Of a stretch of 64,000 bases of DNA, positions 20,399-29,926 are shown piece after piece (the first letter of the stretch is position 1; each line of letters starts with the position of its first letter). This stretch comes from an uncultured Mediterranea sp. Lineage in GTDB: Bacteria; Bacteroidota; Bacteroidia; Bacteroidales; Bacteroidaceae. The notes below the pieces were generated by a model that saw only the letters and a program-made list of their open reading frames with translations, made no database searches and was not told where the DNA came from. A program made the translations under genes and the position numbers. The stretch spans positions 42,765 through 106,764 of the forward strand of contig CAMCUZ010000002.1 of the NCBI GenBank assembly GCA_945879145.1, in the 5' to 3' direction.

Positions 20399-22882
20399 AT
20401 GAAAAGAATGATTCTCTTTCTGCTGTCAGCAGCCTCTCTGCTGACGGCAACAGCTCAGCAGAAGCCGGCAATTCCACGCGATGAGCAGATGGAACAAAAG
20501 ATTGAGCAATGGCTCAAGAAGATGACCCTCGACGAAAAGGTGGGCCAGATGTGCGAACTCACCATCGACGTCATCCAGAAGCGCGTCAACCCCTTCATGG
20601 GTGTACAACCTAATCAGCTCACTCCGCAGTTCCTCAAGAAGCTCATCAAGCAGTATAAACTAGAGAAGGAGTTCGATGTCAAGAAGCTCGAGCCTTCGCA
20701 GGACTTGATGATGCGACTCTATATGCGCATTCAGGAGATAGAGAATGCCAAGGGCTTCCAGATTGACGAGGCGAAACTCGACTCCGTCATCACCAAGTAC
20801 AAGGTGGGCTCCATCCTCAATGTGCCCAATGGCTTGGCCGTTGGGCGCGACGAGTGGCAACGTATCATCAAGCGCATCCAGGAGAAGTCGATGAAGGAGA
20901 TAGGCATCCCCTGTATCTATGGCGTGGATCAGATCCACGGCACCACCTACACGCTGGGCGGCACGCTCTTCCCGCAGGGGGTCAACATGGGCGCCGCCTT
21001 CAACCGTGCACTCACCCGCGAGGGTTCGCGCATCTCGGCTTACGAAACCAAGGCTGGAAGCATCCCCTGGACCTTCGCACCCGTGACCGACCTGGGACGT
21101 GACGCCCGATGGCCGCGCATGTGGGAGAACTACGGCGAGGATTGCTACCTTAATGCCGAGATGGGACGTGAGTCGGTGCTCGGTTTCCAGGGCGACGACC
21201 CCAACCACATCGACAAGTTCCACGTGGCTGCCTGCATGAAGCACTTCATGGGTTACGGCGTGCCCGTCAGCGGCAAGGACCGCACCCCCTCGAGTATCAC
21301 TCTGCAGGACATGCGCGAGAAGCACTTCGCCCCCTACCTGGAGATGGTGCGAAACGGTGCCCTCTCGGTGATGATCAACTCGGCCATGAACAACGGCCTC
21401 CCCTTCCACGCCAACTACGAGCTGCTCACTCAGTGGCTCAAGCAGGACCTCAACTGGGATGGCATGGTGGTGACCGACTGGGCCGACATCAACAACCTCT
21501 ACAGCCGCGACCACATTGCCAAGGATAAGAAAGAGGCTATCAAACTGGCTATCAACGCCGGTATTGACATGTCGATGGACCCCTACAGCTGGGACTTCTG
21601 CACCTTGCTGAAGCAACTGGTGGAAGAGGGCGAGGTACCCATGAGCCGTATTGATGATGCCGTGGCTCGTGTACTCCGTATGAAGTATCGTCTGGGTCTC
21701 TTTGAGACCCCTTATTATGATTTCAATGACTTCCCCCTGTTTGGTAGTAAAGAGCATGCTGCTGCCGCTCTGCAGGCTGCTGAGGAGAGTATCGTGCTGC
21801 TGAAGAACAACGATATGCTCCCCTTGGCTAAGGGCAAGAAACTGTTGATTACAGGTCCTAACGCCAATTCAATGCGTACGCTGAATGGTGGTTGGAGCTA
21901 CTCATGGCAGGGTGATAAGGCCGACTTGGAGCAGTGTGGTGCCCCCTATAACACCATCCTCGAGGCCTTTACCAATAAGTTTGGTGCCGAAAATATCATC
22001 TACGAAGCCGGTGTAACTTACAAGCAAGGCGGCAACTGGTGGGATGAGAATGAACCGGAGATTGAAAAGGCGGTAGCTGCCGCTGCTGGGGCCGATGTCA
22101 TCGTAGCTTGCATCGGCGAGAACTCCTATTGTGAAACGCCTGGTAACTTGACTGACCTGATGATGTCTGCCAACCAGCGCAATCTGGTCAAGGCGTTAGC
22201 TCAGACGGGTAAGCCCATTATCATCGTGCTCAACGAGGGTCGTCCCCGTATCATGGCTGATATCGAACCGCTGGCTAAGGCGGTGGTACACGTGATGCTG
22301 CCTGGTAACTATGGTGGCGACGCCCTGGCCAACCTCGTGGCTGGCGATGCCAACTTCAGCGGCAAGATGCCCTTCACCTATCCCAAGCAGATTAACTCGC
22401 TCATCACCTACGACTACAAGCCGTGCGAGCACATCGGCAAGGCCATGGAGGGGGCCTACAACTACGATGCACAAGTCAACGTGCAATGGGCCTTTGGCTA
22501 CGGCCTCAGCTACACCACCTACGCCTACAGTAACCTGCGTTCCGACAAGACGCAGTTCACGGCTGACGACCTCATCACCTTCACCGTCGATGTCAAGAAC
22601 ACGGGCAGTGTGGCAGGCAAGGAGAGCGTGCTGCTCTTCAGCAGCGACCTGGTGGCCTCACTCACGCCCGATAACCGCCGCCTGCGCAACTTCGAGAAAG
22701 TCGCCCTCCAGCCGGGTGAGACGAAGAGTGTGACGCTCCGGATCAAGGGCAGCGACCTGGCCTTTGTAGGTTACGATGGCAAGTGGACGCTCGAAGCCGG
22801 CGACTTCCGCATCCAGGTCGGTGATCAGGTGCTCAACATCACCTGCACTGCCACCAAGAAGTGGAGCGAGCCCAATAAGTAA
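20399..22882 (+). CDS. GH3 family beta-glucosidase-like enzyme
   Basis: An 827-residue exported enzyme with a cleavable signal peptide (cleavage near TATAQQ, about 20). The N-terminal barrel contains the [10 protein letters not shown] region (175-184), KHFMGYG (281-287) and the nucleophile Asp360 in MVVTDWADI. The alpha/beta sandwich domain follows ([12 protein letters not shown]), and a fibronectin-III-like domain (about 715-815) closes it. The approximately 75-residue insertion before the barrel (helical, rich in Lys and Glu) is larger than in the neighbouring GH3. Likely a beta-glucosidase or beta-xylosidase acting in the periplasm on imported oligosaccharides. Confidence 0.9.
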   Translation: MKRMILFLLSAASLLTATAQQKPAIPRDEQMEQKIEQWLKKMTLDEKVGQMCELTIDVIQKRVNPFMGVQPNQLTPQFLKKLIKQYKLEKEFDVKKLEPSQDLMMRLYMRIQEIENAKGFQIDEAKLDSVITKYKVGSILNVPNGLAVGRDEWQRIIKRIQEKSMKEIGIPCIYGVDQIHGTTYTLGGTLFPQGVNMGAAFNRALTREGSRISAYETKAGSIPWTFAPVTDLGRDARWPRMWENYGEDCYLNAEMGRESVLGFQGDDPNHIDKFHVAACMKHFMGYGVPVSGKDRTPSSITLQDMREKHFAPYLEMVRNGALSVMINSAMNNGLPFHANYELLTQWLKQDLNWDGMVVTDWADINNLYSRDHIAKDKKEAIKLAINAGIDMSMDPYSWDFCTLLKQLVEEGEVPMSRIDDAVARVLRMKYRLGLFETPYYDFNDFPLFGSKEHAAAALQAAEESIVLLKNNDMLPLAKGKKLLITGPNANSMRTLNGGWSYSWQGDKADLEQCGAPYNTILEAFTNKFGAENIIYEAGVTYKQGGNWWDENEPEIEKAVAAAAGADVIVACIGENSYCETPGNLTDLMMSANQRNLVKALAQTGKPIIIVLNEGRPRIMADIEPLAKAVVHVMLPGNYGGDALANLVAGDANFSGKMPFTYPKQINSLITYDYKPCEHIGKAMEGAYNYDAQVNVQWAFGYGLSYTTYAYSNLRSDKTQFTADDLITFTVDVKNTGSVAGKESVLLFSSDLVASLTPDNRRLRNFEKVALQPGETKSVTLRIKGSDLAFVGYDGKWTLEAGDFRIQVGDQVLNITCTATKKWSEPNK

Positions 22883-22970
22883 GTGATGAGTTAGAGAGTG
22901 AAATAATATTAATGGGGGGGGGTAAAATAAAAAAATGGCTCTGATATTTTGTAGATTTATCAGAAGCTAT

Positions 22971-22978
22971 TATCTTTG
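22971..22978 (+). promoter_or_regulatory. Consensus promoter for the predicted small RNA
   Basis: TATCTTTG at -7 with TTTG at 22948-22951, separated by 19 bases, is a full match to the Bacteroidetes promoter. No ORF follows before a strong terminator at 23130-23165. Confidence 0.7.
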
Positions 22979-22984
22979 CAGCGG

Positions 22985-23165
22985 TTTTAGATGGTATCGA
23001 CCGTTTAATCCTGCTTTTTGCAGGTTTAATCATAGAAATACAGTTTATGGTAAAACTGTAACCTTAACAATCGGCCTTAGGTTTCTGTAACTGGAACTGA
23101 TTGTATTAGTAAAATATGTATAATCTGAGCGGGTGGCTTGAGAAAGTCGCCCGTTTTCTTTTGTT
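22985..23165 (+). ncRNA. Predicted small RNA of about 180 nt
   Basis: The segment lies between a consensus promoter and a rho-independent terminator and contains no credible reading frame. It can fold several local hairpins: CCTGC with loop TTTTT, a TACAGTTT/AAACTGTA stem, and CAATCGG/CTGATTG, ending in a 10-bp stem closed by GAGA and followed by a T-rich tail. It lacks the SRP RNA loop sequence and the tmRNA tag, and its two halves are not complementary enough for a classic 6S rod, so no family is assigned. A Bacteroidales-specific regulatory RNA is the simplest reading. Confidence 0.55.
23130..23165 (+). terminator. Rho-independent terminator of the predicted small RNA
   Basis: CGGGTGGCTT pairs with AAGTCGCCCG (two G-U pairs) across a GAGA tetraloop, followed by TTTTCTTTTGTTG. 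Confidence 0.75.
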
Positions 23166-23182
23166 GTTTTCACGGCTTTTCC

Positions 23183-23258
23183 TATTTTTGCCGCCTGTTG
23201 AGAAGCGTATTGTGGATAACCCTTATTGTTGAGAACCGTATGAGTGATAACCCCTATT
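23183..23258 (+). promoter_or_regulatory. priA promoter and leader with 31-bp tandem repeat and DnaA-box-like site
   Basis: TATTTTTG at 23183-23190 is the -7 element. It is followed by two imperfect 31-bp tandem copies (23197-23227 and 23228-23258) beginning GTTGAGAA. The first copy contains TGTGGATAA (23211-23219), an exact DnaA box in reverse orientation; the second copy is degenerate there. Confidence 0.5.
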
Positions 23259-23262
23259 TGCG

Positions 23263-25731
23263 ATGAAGACCTATATTGACGTCATATTGCCCCTGCCGCT
23301 CTGGAGCCTCTTTACCTATGTCCTGCCGCCGCAGTTGGAGGGACGGGTCAAGGTGGGATGCCGGGTGGTGGTGTCGTTCGGCAATAAGAAGTTCTACACG
23401 GCTATCGTCGCGCGCGTTCACTTCACTTCTCCTCAAGGCTACGAGGTGAAGGAGGTGACCGACCTGCTCGACGAGGAGCCTATCCTCCTGCCCCGGCAGT
23501 TGAGCTTTTGGCAATGGATAGCCGACTACTACCTCTGCACGCTGGGCGATGTCTATAAGGCGGCGCTCCCCTCGGGCATGAAGCTGGAGAGCGAAACCGT
23601 GGTGGTGCCCGCTGAGGCTTTTGACGACCTCTCGCTGCTGAACGATCGGGAGCGGCAGGTGGTGGCCCTGCTGAGCGAGAGCGAGGGGATGACCGTGAGC
23701 CGGCTGGCCAAGGCCACAGGGATAAAGCACGTCATGGGGGTCGTCAAGCGGCTGCTGGAGAAGGGAGCCATCAGCGTGGAGGAGGAGTTAAAGCAGAGCT
23801 ACCGCCCGCGTATGGAGCGACGGGTGCGTCTGGCGCCCGACGCCCGTAACGAGCACCGCCTGCACATCTTCTTTGACGAGCTGCAGCGGCGTGCGCCGAG
23901 GCAGCTCGACCTGCTCATCAAGTATTTCGATCTGAGTGGTGAACTGGGTCCCGGCGAGCCGCGTGAGGTGAGCCGGCAGGAACTCTTGGCGCGCAGTGGG
24001 GCAGGGGTGGCCACCTATGGCGGATTGCTGAAGCGCGGCGTGCTCGAGGAGTACCTGCAGGAGGTGGGGCGTCTGGGGCAGCCGGCTCAGGAGCCCGAGG
24101 CACCGCTGCATCCCCTGGGCGAGGCGCAGCAGAGGGCTTTCGAGGCCATCCGCACCGCCTTCGCCACGTACAACGTCTGCCTGCTCCACGGGGTTACCGC
24201 CTCTGGAAAGACCGAAATCTACATGCATCTCATCCAGGAGGAGCTCCGCAGGGGGCGTCAGGTACTCTATCTCCTGCCCGAGATTGCCCTAACCACGCAG
24301 ATTACGCAGCGCCTGCAGCGCGTGTTTGGCTCGCGCCTGGGCGTCTATCACAGCAAGTTCCCCGATGCCGAGCGGGTGGAGATCTGGAAAAAGCAGCTCT
24401 CCGCTCAGCCCTACGACCTGATACTGGGTGTACGCTCCTCCATCTTTCTCCCCTTCCAGCGCCTGGGTTTGGTGATTGTTGATGAGGAGCATGAGGGAAG
24501 CTTCAAGCAGCAGGACCCCGCCCCGCGCTATCATGCCCGCAACGCTGCCCTGGTGCTGGCCGCGCAGCAGGGCGCCAAGACCCTGCTGGGCACCGCCACG
24601 CCAAGCCTGGAGAGCTGGTACAACGCCACCGTGGCCGGCAAGTATGCCCTGGTGACGCTGAGTGAGCGCTACCGCCAGGTGGCTCTGCCACACATCGTGC
24701 CCGTAGATATCAAGGAGCTGCAGCGCACCAAGCGGATGCAGGGCATCTTCTCGCCCTTGCTCTTGCAGCACGTCCGCCAGGCGCTGGAGCAGAAGCAGCA
24801 GGTCATCCTCTTCCAGAACCGAAGAGGTTTTGCACCGATGGTGGAGTGCCACACCTGCGGCTGGGTGCCCAAGTGCAAGCATTGCGACGTGAGCCTCACC
24901 TACCACAAGGGGCTCCGCCAGCTCACCTGTCACTACTGTGGCTACACCCAACCTGTACCCTTGCGCTGCCCCGCTTGCGATGGCAGTGACCTGCGTCAGC
25001 GCGGATTTGGCACGGAGAAGATTGAGGATGCCATCCAGACGCTCTTCCCCGACGCCCGCGTGGCGCGCATGGACCTCGATACCACCCGCACTCGGCAGGC
25101 CTTTGAGCGCATCATCCGCGACTTTCAGCAGGGTCGCACCGACATCCTGGTGGGCACACAGATGGTTTCCAAGGGGCTCGACTTTGAGCAGGTGAGCGTG
25201 GTGGGTATCCTCTATGCCGACACCATGCTCAACTATCCCGACTTCCGCGCCTACGAGCGGGCCTTCCAGATGATGGCGCAGGTGGCGGGCAGGGCAGGGC
25301 GGAGCGACCGTCAGGGCATCGTTGTGCTGCAGACGCGCTCCATCGACCATCCTATCCTGGCACAGGTGATGGCCAACGACTACGAGGCGATGGCTGCCTC
25401 TCAGCTGGCCGAGCGCGAGCTGTTTCACTATCCGCCCTACTATCGCCTGATTTATGTCTATTTGAAGCACCGCGACGAGCAGCTGCTCGACGAGGCGGCA
25501 CGCACCATGGCCGAGCGCCTGCGTCAGCACTTCGGTAGCCGTCTGTTAGGTCCCGACAAGCCCCCTGTGGCGCGTATCCAGACGCTCTTCATCCGCAAGA
25601 TGATGCTCAAGGTAGAGGTGTCGGCCCCCTTGTCGCGTGCGCGCCAGTTGCTGCTCGAGGTGCAGAAAGAGATGCTCTCCGACCCCCGCTACAAGTCACT
25701 ACTAGTGTATTACGACGTTGATCCGATGTGA
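23263..25731 (+). CDS. priA: Primosomal replication restart helicase PriA
   Basis: An 822-residue 3'-5' superfamily-2 helicase that reloads the replisome at stalled forks. The N-terminal 3'-DNA-end-binding region is followed by a winged-helix segment. Walker A is GVTASGKT (310-317), Walker B/DEEH is at 407-410, and a zinc-binding insert (about 526-575) contains paired CxxC motifs (CHTC, CKHC, CHYC, CPAC). The helicase C-terminal part includes GTQMVSKGLDF and QVAGRAGR. Length and domain order are normal. It probably has its own promoter just upstream, separated from the PUL by the small-RNA terminator. Confidence 0.96.
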   Translation: MKTYIDVILPLPLWSLFTYVLPPQLEGRVKVGCRVVVSFGNKKFYTAIVARVHFTSPQGYEVKEVTDLLDEEPILLPRQLSFWQWIADYYLCTLGDVYKAALPSGMKLESETVVVPAEAFDDLSLLNDRERQVVALLSESEGMTVSRLAKATGIKHVMGVVKRLLEKGAISVEEELKQSYRPRMERRVRLAPDARNEHRLHIFFDELQRRAPRQLDLLIKYFDLSGELGPGEPREVSRQELLARSGAGVATYGGLLKRGVLEEYLQEVGRLGQPAQEPEAPLHPLGEAQQRAFEAIRTAFATYNVCLLHGVTASGKTEIYMHLIQEELRRGRQVLYLLPEIALTTQITQRLQRVFGSRLGVYHSKFPDAERVEIWKKQLSAQPYDLILGVRSSIFLPFQRLGLVIVDEEHEGSFKQQDPAPRYHARNAALVLAAQQGAKTLLGTATPSLESWYNATVAGKYALVTLSERYRQVALPHIVPVDIKELQRTKRMQGIFSPLLLQHVRQALEQKQQVILFQNRRGFAPMVECHTCGWVPKCKHCDVSLTYHKGLRQLTCHYCGYTQPVPLRCPACDGSDLRQRGFGTEKIEDAIQTLFPDARVARMDLDTTRTRQAFERIIRDFQQGRTDILVGTQMVSKGLDFEQVSVVGILYADTMLNYPDFRAYERAFQMMAQVAGRAGRSDRQGIVVLQTRSIDHPILAQVMANDYEAMAASQLAERELFHYPPYYRLIYVYLKHRDEQLLDEAARTMAERLRQHFGSRLLGPDKPPVARIQTLFIRKMMLKVEVSAPLSRARQLLLEVQKEMLSDPRYKSLLVYYDVDPM

Positions 25732-25770
25732 CATTTGGAGAGCGTGACAGGGTGTGTGGCCCTCATGAGG

Positions 25771-26745
25771 TTATTTCAGAAGGGATTGGATATCATCCAT
25801 GCTCAAGCCCGTGATGCGTGCCATGGTTTCAACGGAGAATTGTTGCTTGGCCATGGCCTTTACAATCTCCGCATTCCTTGCAGCGATGCCTTCTGCTCTA
25901 CCTTTTGCTCTACCTTCGGCGATGCCTTCGGCTCTTCCTTCAGCTCTTCCCTCAGCGATGCCTTCGGCTCTTCCTTCAGCTCTTCCTTCGGCTCTACCTT
26001 CAGCTCTTCCTTCCAGTTTTGCGGTATCCAGTACATCATTTTGAATCATGATGGCATTGATATGTTCATCGTATGCGGCACGTTCTTGTTTGGACATGGT
26101 AAGGTACTGCAGCTTCTTGCGAGCCTCCTTAAGCCCTGGAGCCGTGGTGCTTTCGCTGATGTTGCCGTTCTTCAGGTATTCCATCCACTCTTCAAGGGGG
26201 GTGGAAGCCACTTTGTTGAACTCATTGACGCGGATGATATAGTATTCCGGGAAAATCTCCGAAGGGGTGCGCATGCGTATCAATTCACCCTCTTTTATGT
26301 TCACCTGCAGTTCGTCACCGGTATGCACCCCGACGAAGTGGGTTGTACCATGATACAGGTAATCGCCGCCCTTGCCCAGGTCAAAATAGAGGATATTGAT
26401 GGAATATACCTTCTTGACTTGGTTGTACTTACTGCCCAGCGAGATGTGTTCAGTGATGGCCTTGGACACACCGAACAGGATACGTTCCAAGTAGTAGATT
26501 TCGCGCGTTAGTTGAATCTCCACGATGATGATCTCTCCCTTGCTGTTCTCAGCTTTGATATCCACGCGGTTGAACTTATCATCTATGGAATTTTGATTCG
26601 ACTCACTTTCCAGGAGTTGCTGGATGCGGATGGGCTCTCCAATCAATACCGTGAGCAAACCTTCGAGCACGCCGAAGTTGGCCTTGTCGCGCAGGATACG
26701 TTTGGCTGCCCAGTCAAATCGGATAATGCTATTGTTGTCGTACAT
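25771..26745 (-). CDS. Rpn-type PD-(D/E)XK nuclease (putative transposase family)
   Basis: A 324-residue protein of the recombination-promoting nuclease/putative transposase family. The PD-(D/E)XK core has Asp62 followed by ExQ (Glu76-Gln78) in VEIQL, preceded by NNSIIRFDWAAKRIL and NRVDIKA. A run of tetrapeptide repeats of the type EGRA/EGIA occupies about residues 243-288, then a short helical tail. Related E. coli Rpn proteins are DNA endonucleases, but Bacteroidetes relatives are numerous and mostly uncharacterised. The repeat region varies in length between homologues and is prone to slippage. No terminal inverted repeats surround it, so it is not a movable element by itself. Confidence 0.85.
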   Translation of the reverse strand: MYDNNSIIRFDWAAKRILRDKANFGVLEGLLTVLIGEPIRIQQLLESESNQNSIDDKFNRVDIKAENSKGEIIIVEIQLTREIYYLERILFGVSKAITEHISLGSKYNQVKKVYSINILYFDLGKGGDYLYHGTTHFVGVHTGDELQVNIKEGELIRMRTPSEIFPEYYIIRVNEFNKVASTPLEEWMEYLKNGNISESTTAPGLKEARKKLQYLTMSKQERAAYDEHINAIMIQNDVLDTAKLEGRAEGRAEGRAEGRAEGIAEGRAEGRAEGIAEGRAKGRAEGIAARNAEIVKAMAKQQFSVETMARITGLSMDDIQSLLK

Positions 26746-26821
26746 AGGCGTAAATAGTTGGTTTTACGGTGCGAAGATAATCATTTTTATTCTAAAACAG
26801 GATAGCCGCTTCTCAAAATGA

Positions 26822-26874
26822 ATAATTGAATCATTTTTAATTTTTAATTATTTATTTTTCATTGATTCAATTAT
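26822..26874. terminator. AT-rich hairpin between the nuclease and membrane-protein genes
   Basis: ATAATTGAATCA (26822-26833) and TGATTCAATTAT (26863-26874) form a perfect 12-bp stem around an AT-rich loop. It overlaps the stop of the minus-strand gene that ends at 26867 and probably terminates it. Confidence 0.5.
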
Positions 26875-27664
26875 GCTGCAGGTGGAGTGTGTCGTGGTAG
26901 TGGCGTTTTTCGTCGTTGAGGCTGCAGGTGGCATCGATGCCTTGCTGCTGCAGGCGTTCGGCCAGTTCGTTGAGCCGAGTGCGCGGCACGCGACCTATAT
27001 AATATAGGTGATAACGCACAAAGTGCGCTTCGCCCTCACCGACCTCTTCAATCAGCTCCATCACATGGGTGGAGTTGAGCTCACGGGCAAAGTCGAAGTT
27101 CACCTTACGGATGCGCCCGTAGGGGTAGCTTACGGTGCGCCCCACGCTGTGAATATCGAGCGTATGACCCTCAATTGACACGTAGCAGAAGTGGGTGAGC
27201 AGCAGGAAGAGGGAGTAGAAGCAGAGTGCACCAAACAGGATGCCCATGCTTGCGGCCAAAAGGCCCGAAAGCGAGGTCAGGCTCCAGAATACCATAATCA
27301 ACGTCATTAGGAAGACGATGAAGTACCAGAACATATAGAGCGAAGGGCGATGGAAACCCATGCGCTGCGCCTCGTCAGGCGAGGCCTCGGGAACATGGAG
27401 GTTGATGCAGGGCTTGCCCATGCCCAGCAGGGTGTTGAGCAGTGCCGAGGGATGGTTGCGCGTATGCAGCTTGCAGGTGGTCTTGCGCCCGTCGACGGTT
27501 TCGATATGAAAGAGTCCAGGGCCGTAGTTGGCCTCTACATTCGCCTCGCCGTCCTGCCAGTAGGGGCGGCTCAAGCAGGCAAACTGCTTCACTTCTTCAG
27601 GAGTCATTCCATATCGGCGCAAGAGCTGTCGGGATCGCGCCTCTTCTTTAGCTGTGTATCTCAT
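26867..27664 (-). CDS. Two-span membrane protein of unknown function
   Basis: A 265-residue protein that I do not recognise beyond a Bacteroidales hypothetical. An N-terminal soluble part (1-105) is followed by two close membrane segments at about 109-130 and 134-158, then a C-terminal soluble domain (160-265) that has a PH-like pattern (YVSIEGHTLDIHSVGRTVSYPYGRIRKVNF). The C-terminal pattern resembles bacterial PH-like domains attached to paired membrane helices, so a membrane-bound sensor or scaffold is possible. It lies 82 bp downstream of the PgpH-like gene on the same strand. Confidence 0.6.
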   Translation of the reverse strand: MRYTAKEEARSRQLLRRYGMTPEEVKQFACLSRPYWQDGEANVEANYGPGLFHIETVDGRKTTCKLHTRNHPSALLNTLLGMGKPCINLHVPEASPDEAQRMGFHRPSLYMFWYFIVFLMTLIMVFWSLTSLSGLLAASMGILFGALCFYSLFLLLTHFCYVSIEGHTLDIHSVGRTVSYPYGRIRKVNFDFARELNSTHVMELIEEVGEGEAHFVRYHLYYIGRVPRTRLNELAERLQQQGIDATCSLNDEKRHYHDTLHLQHN

Positions 27665-27746
27665 GATGAATATCTTTTATGATAATGGATGAAGAATCTT
27701 TTAAGTTGCTCATTTATAATTGCAATTTTAAATTGAAATACATTGT

Positions 27747-29810
27747 TTAATCTTTCTTCAGTTCGGGATAGCTGATTCGCGTGTGGTAGATGGTGCGTAG
27801 TTTCTCCTTGAACACGCTCTTTACTGTGTCGATATCCTTGAAGGTGATGGGGCAGAGTTTGAAGAAGCCCTCGTTCACCTGCGAGTCGATGATTTTCTCC
27901 ACCAGGTTGCTGATGCTCTCTTCGGTATATTCGGGCAAGCTGCGCGAGGCTGCTTCTACCGAGTCGGCCATCATCAGGATGGCTTGCTCCTTGGTGAAGG
28001 GATTAGGACCGGGGTAGTGGAACATCTCGTGAGGCGGTTCCTCGCCCGGATGTTCGTTCTTCCACGAGATGTAGAAGTACTTGGTAGTACCTGCTCCGTG
28101 GTGTGTGGTGATGAAGTCGCGGATCACCTTGGGCAGGTTGTGCTTGTCGGCCAGGCGGAGGCCGTCGGTGACGTGGCTGATTACTACCTGGGCGCTCTGC
28201 TCATAGCTGAGGCTCTTGTGCGGGTTGATGCCGGCCGACTGGTTCTCAGTAAAGAAGGCGGGGTTCTCCATCTTCCCGATGTCGTGGTAGAGCGCACCTG
28301 TACGCACCAACTGGCTGTTTGCCCCGATGTGGTTGGCTGCTTCGGCCGCCAGGTTGGCCATCTGCATGGAGTGCTGGAAAGTGCCAGGAACCGTCTCCGA
28401 CATGCGGCGCAGCAGGGGCGTATTGATGTTGGATAACTCTACGAGCGTCACGTTCGAGGTGAAGCCAAAGGCCTTCTCAATCAGGAACATCAGCGGATAG
28501 GTGAAGAGCAGGAAGAGGGCATTGATGCCTAGGTAGATGTACATGCTGCCATTGATTTTGCTCAGGTCGTTCTCGGTAATCAGCTCGAAGGCAAAATAGA
28601 CGGCGGCGTAGGTGACGAGCGTGAGGAAAGCCGTGCGGAAGAGCTGCGACCGCTGCGACAGCTCGCGTAAGCTGAAGATAGCTACCAACCCAGCTGCCAG
28701 CTGCGTGAGGATGAATTCGTGGGGATACCGCAGCGAAATGGAGCAAATCAATATGGTGGCCGTATGAGCCATGAAGGCGGTGCGCGAATCCAGGAAGACG
28801 CGCACCATGATGGGCAGCATGGCAAACGGGATGATATAGACATTGAAGAACATGTTGGCTATCATTACGTTGGTCGCTACGCAATAGAACATGATCAGTG
28901 CGAACAGCAGCGCCAAACTGCCCCGCTGCTCATAGTAATCCTTGCGGAAGAGGTCGAGATAGAGCATGAAGCAGAGCATGAAGATGCTGACGTAGAGCAC
29001 CTGCCCTGCCAGCATGAGCCGTTTCTGCGTGATGGATCCGCTACGCTTGAGCGACTCCTTCTGAAGGCTCAGCAGGATGTTGTAGGTCTCGCGGCTGACT
29101 ATCTCACCTCGGTCGATGATTTTCTGTCCGCTAACCACCAATCCGCTTGCCCAGGAGTAGCTGTTAAGCATCTCCTGGCGGGCACTCTCTGTGCGCTGCT
29201 GGTCGTAGTGCAAGTTGGCGTTGAGGTAGTCGTTCAATCCCAGTCGGCGCATCATTTCGGGGCGTAGACGCAGGGTGTCGGCTGTGAGTATCTGCTGATA
29301 AGCCTCCATCTCCGAGAGGAGCTGCGCCACAGGCTTGGCCACCGAGAGCTTGGCATCCACCACATGGATACCGCCCACGCTATCGTGCCGCAGGCGGTTC
29401 AGTTCCTCGGTCAGCAGGATGCCGCGGTCGTAATAATCGCTTAGCTTCTTCTCAATCAACCGGGCGGCTTCGGCTGAGGGGAGGAAGCGCTTCAACTTCC
29501 CCTGGCAATCGGCCCTGAAGGAGCGAATGGCTTCGTCGGCCACCTGCTTGTCGCGCTGGAAATAGGGCTGGAAATGGCGCATTAAGCTGTCCTGCTCTTG
29601 CTTCACCACCTCATCGGATTTGTAGATGGGGAAATCGAACGTGGCGATGACCTGTCCATACTTCCAGGGTTTGTTGATGTCAAACTGGTAATTGAACTTG
29701 CCATCGCGCGGCATGAAATAGACCACGGCGGTCACGGTGACTACGAAAATAGCCACCCGATATAGCAAATCTCTCACAGAGAGCTCTTTTTTGGCACGTA
29801 TCTTGCTCAT
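27747..29810 (-). CDS. PgpH-like c-di-AMP phosphodiesterase (7TMR-HDED and HD domains)
   Basis: A 687-residue membrane phosphohydrolase. An N-terminal membrane helix (about 17-33) is followed by a large extracytoplasmic 7TMR-HDED domain (about 40-262). Seven membrane segments lie between about 265 and 445. A cytoplasmic HD domain has His478 in FQHSMQ, ALYHDIGKM (His509, Asp510) and later ITTHHGAG and MADSVEAASRS. This is the architecture of Listeria PgpH, which hydrolyses the second messenger c-di-AMP and so affects turgor and wall homeostasis. The length is normal. Divergent from gltX across a 100-bp gap. Confidence 0.88.
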   Translation of the reverse strand: MSKIRAKKELSVRDLLYRVAIFVVTVTAVVYFMPRDGKFNYQFDINKPWKYGQVIATFDFPIYKSDEVVKQEQDSLMRHFQPYFQRDKQVADEAIRSFRADCQGKLKRFLPSAEAARLIEKKLSDYYDRGILLTEELNRLRHDSVGGIHVVDAKLSVAKPVAQLLSEMEAYQQILTADTLRLRPEMMRRLGLNDYLNANLHYDQQRTESARQEMLNSYSWASGLVVSGQKIIDRGEIVSRETYNILLSLQKESLKRSGSITQKRLMLAGQVLYVSIFMLCFMLYLDLFRKDYYEQRGSLALLFALIMFYCVATNVMIANMFFNVYIIPFAMLPIMVRVFLDSRTAFMAHTATILICSISLRYPHEFILTQLAAGLVAIFSLRELSQRSQLFRTAFLTLVTYAAVYFAFELITENDLSKINGSMYIYLGINALFLLFTYPLMFLIEKAFGFTSNVTLVELSNINTPLLRRMSETVPGTFQHSMQMANLAAEAANHIGANSQLVRTGALYHDIGKMENPAFFTENQSAGINPHKSLSYEQSAQVVISHVTDGLRLADKHNLPKVIRDFITTHHGAGTTKYFYISWKNEHPGEEPPHEMFHYPGPNPFTKEQAILMMADSVEAASRSLPEYTEESISNLVEKIIDSQVNEGFFKLCPITFKDIDTVKSVFKEKLRTIYHTRISYPELKKD

Positions 29811-29868
29811 ATCCTCGAATTTTTTGCGAAAAGTACAAAAAAAATCGTTACCTATAAAAAAAATCCCG

Positions 29869-29876
29869 TATTTTTG
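29869..29876 (+). promoter_or_regulatory. -7 element of gltX
   Basis: TATTTTTG followed by GCGCAC matches TAnnTTTG, about 50 bases before the start codon. Confidence 0.6.
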
Positions 29877-29926
29877 CGCACTAAAAGCAATAAATAGACG
29901 AATTTCATAGTAAAATGAACGAAAAT

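Noticed and set aside
20660..21757. A 365-codon antisense frame within the second GH3 gene
   Set aside because: Composition is His/Val/Leu-biased as typical of reverse shadows, and the sense strand has clear GH3 motifs.
22985..23165. SRP RNA, tmRNA or classic 6S RNA identity for the predicted small RNA
   Set aside because: The SRP loop motif and tmRNA tag are absent, and the two halves are not complementary enough for a 6S rod.
24289..25530. A 413-codon antisense frame within priA
   Set aside because: It is a shadow of the GC-rich priA codon pattern; the sense frame has all helicase motifs.
25880..26020. A CRISPR-like array
   Set aside because: The 12-bp repeats are in-frame codons of the nuclease tetrapeptide tract and there are no spacers or cas genes.
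25735..26511. A 258-codon plus-strand frame opposite the Rpn-type nuclease
   Set aside because: The Ser/Phe-rich repeats are the reverse complement of the nuclease's EGRA tract; no start context or family match.
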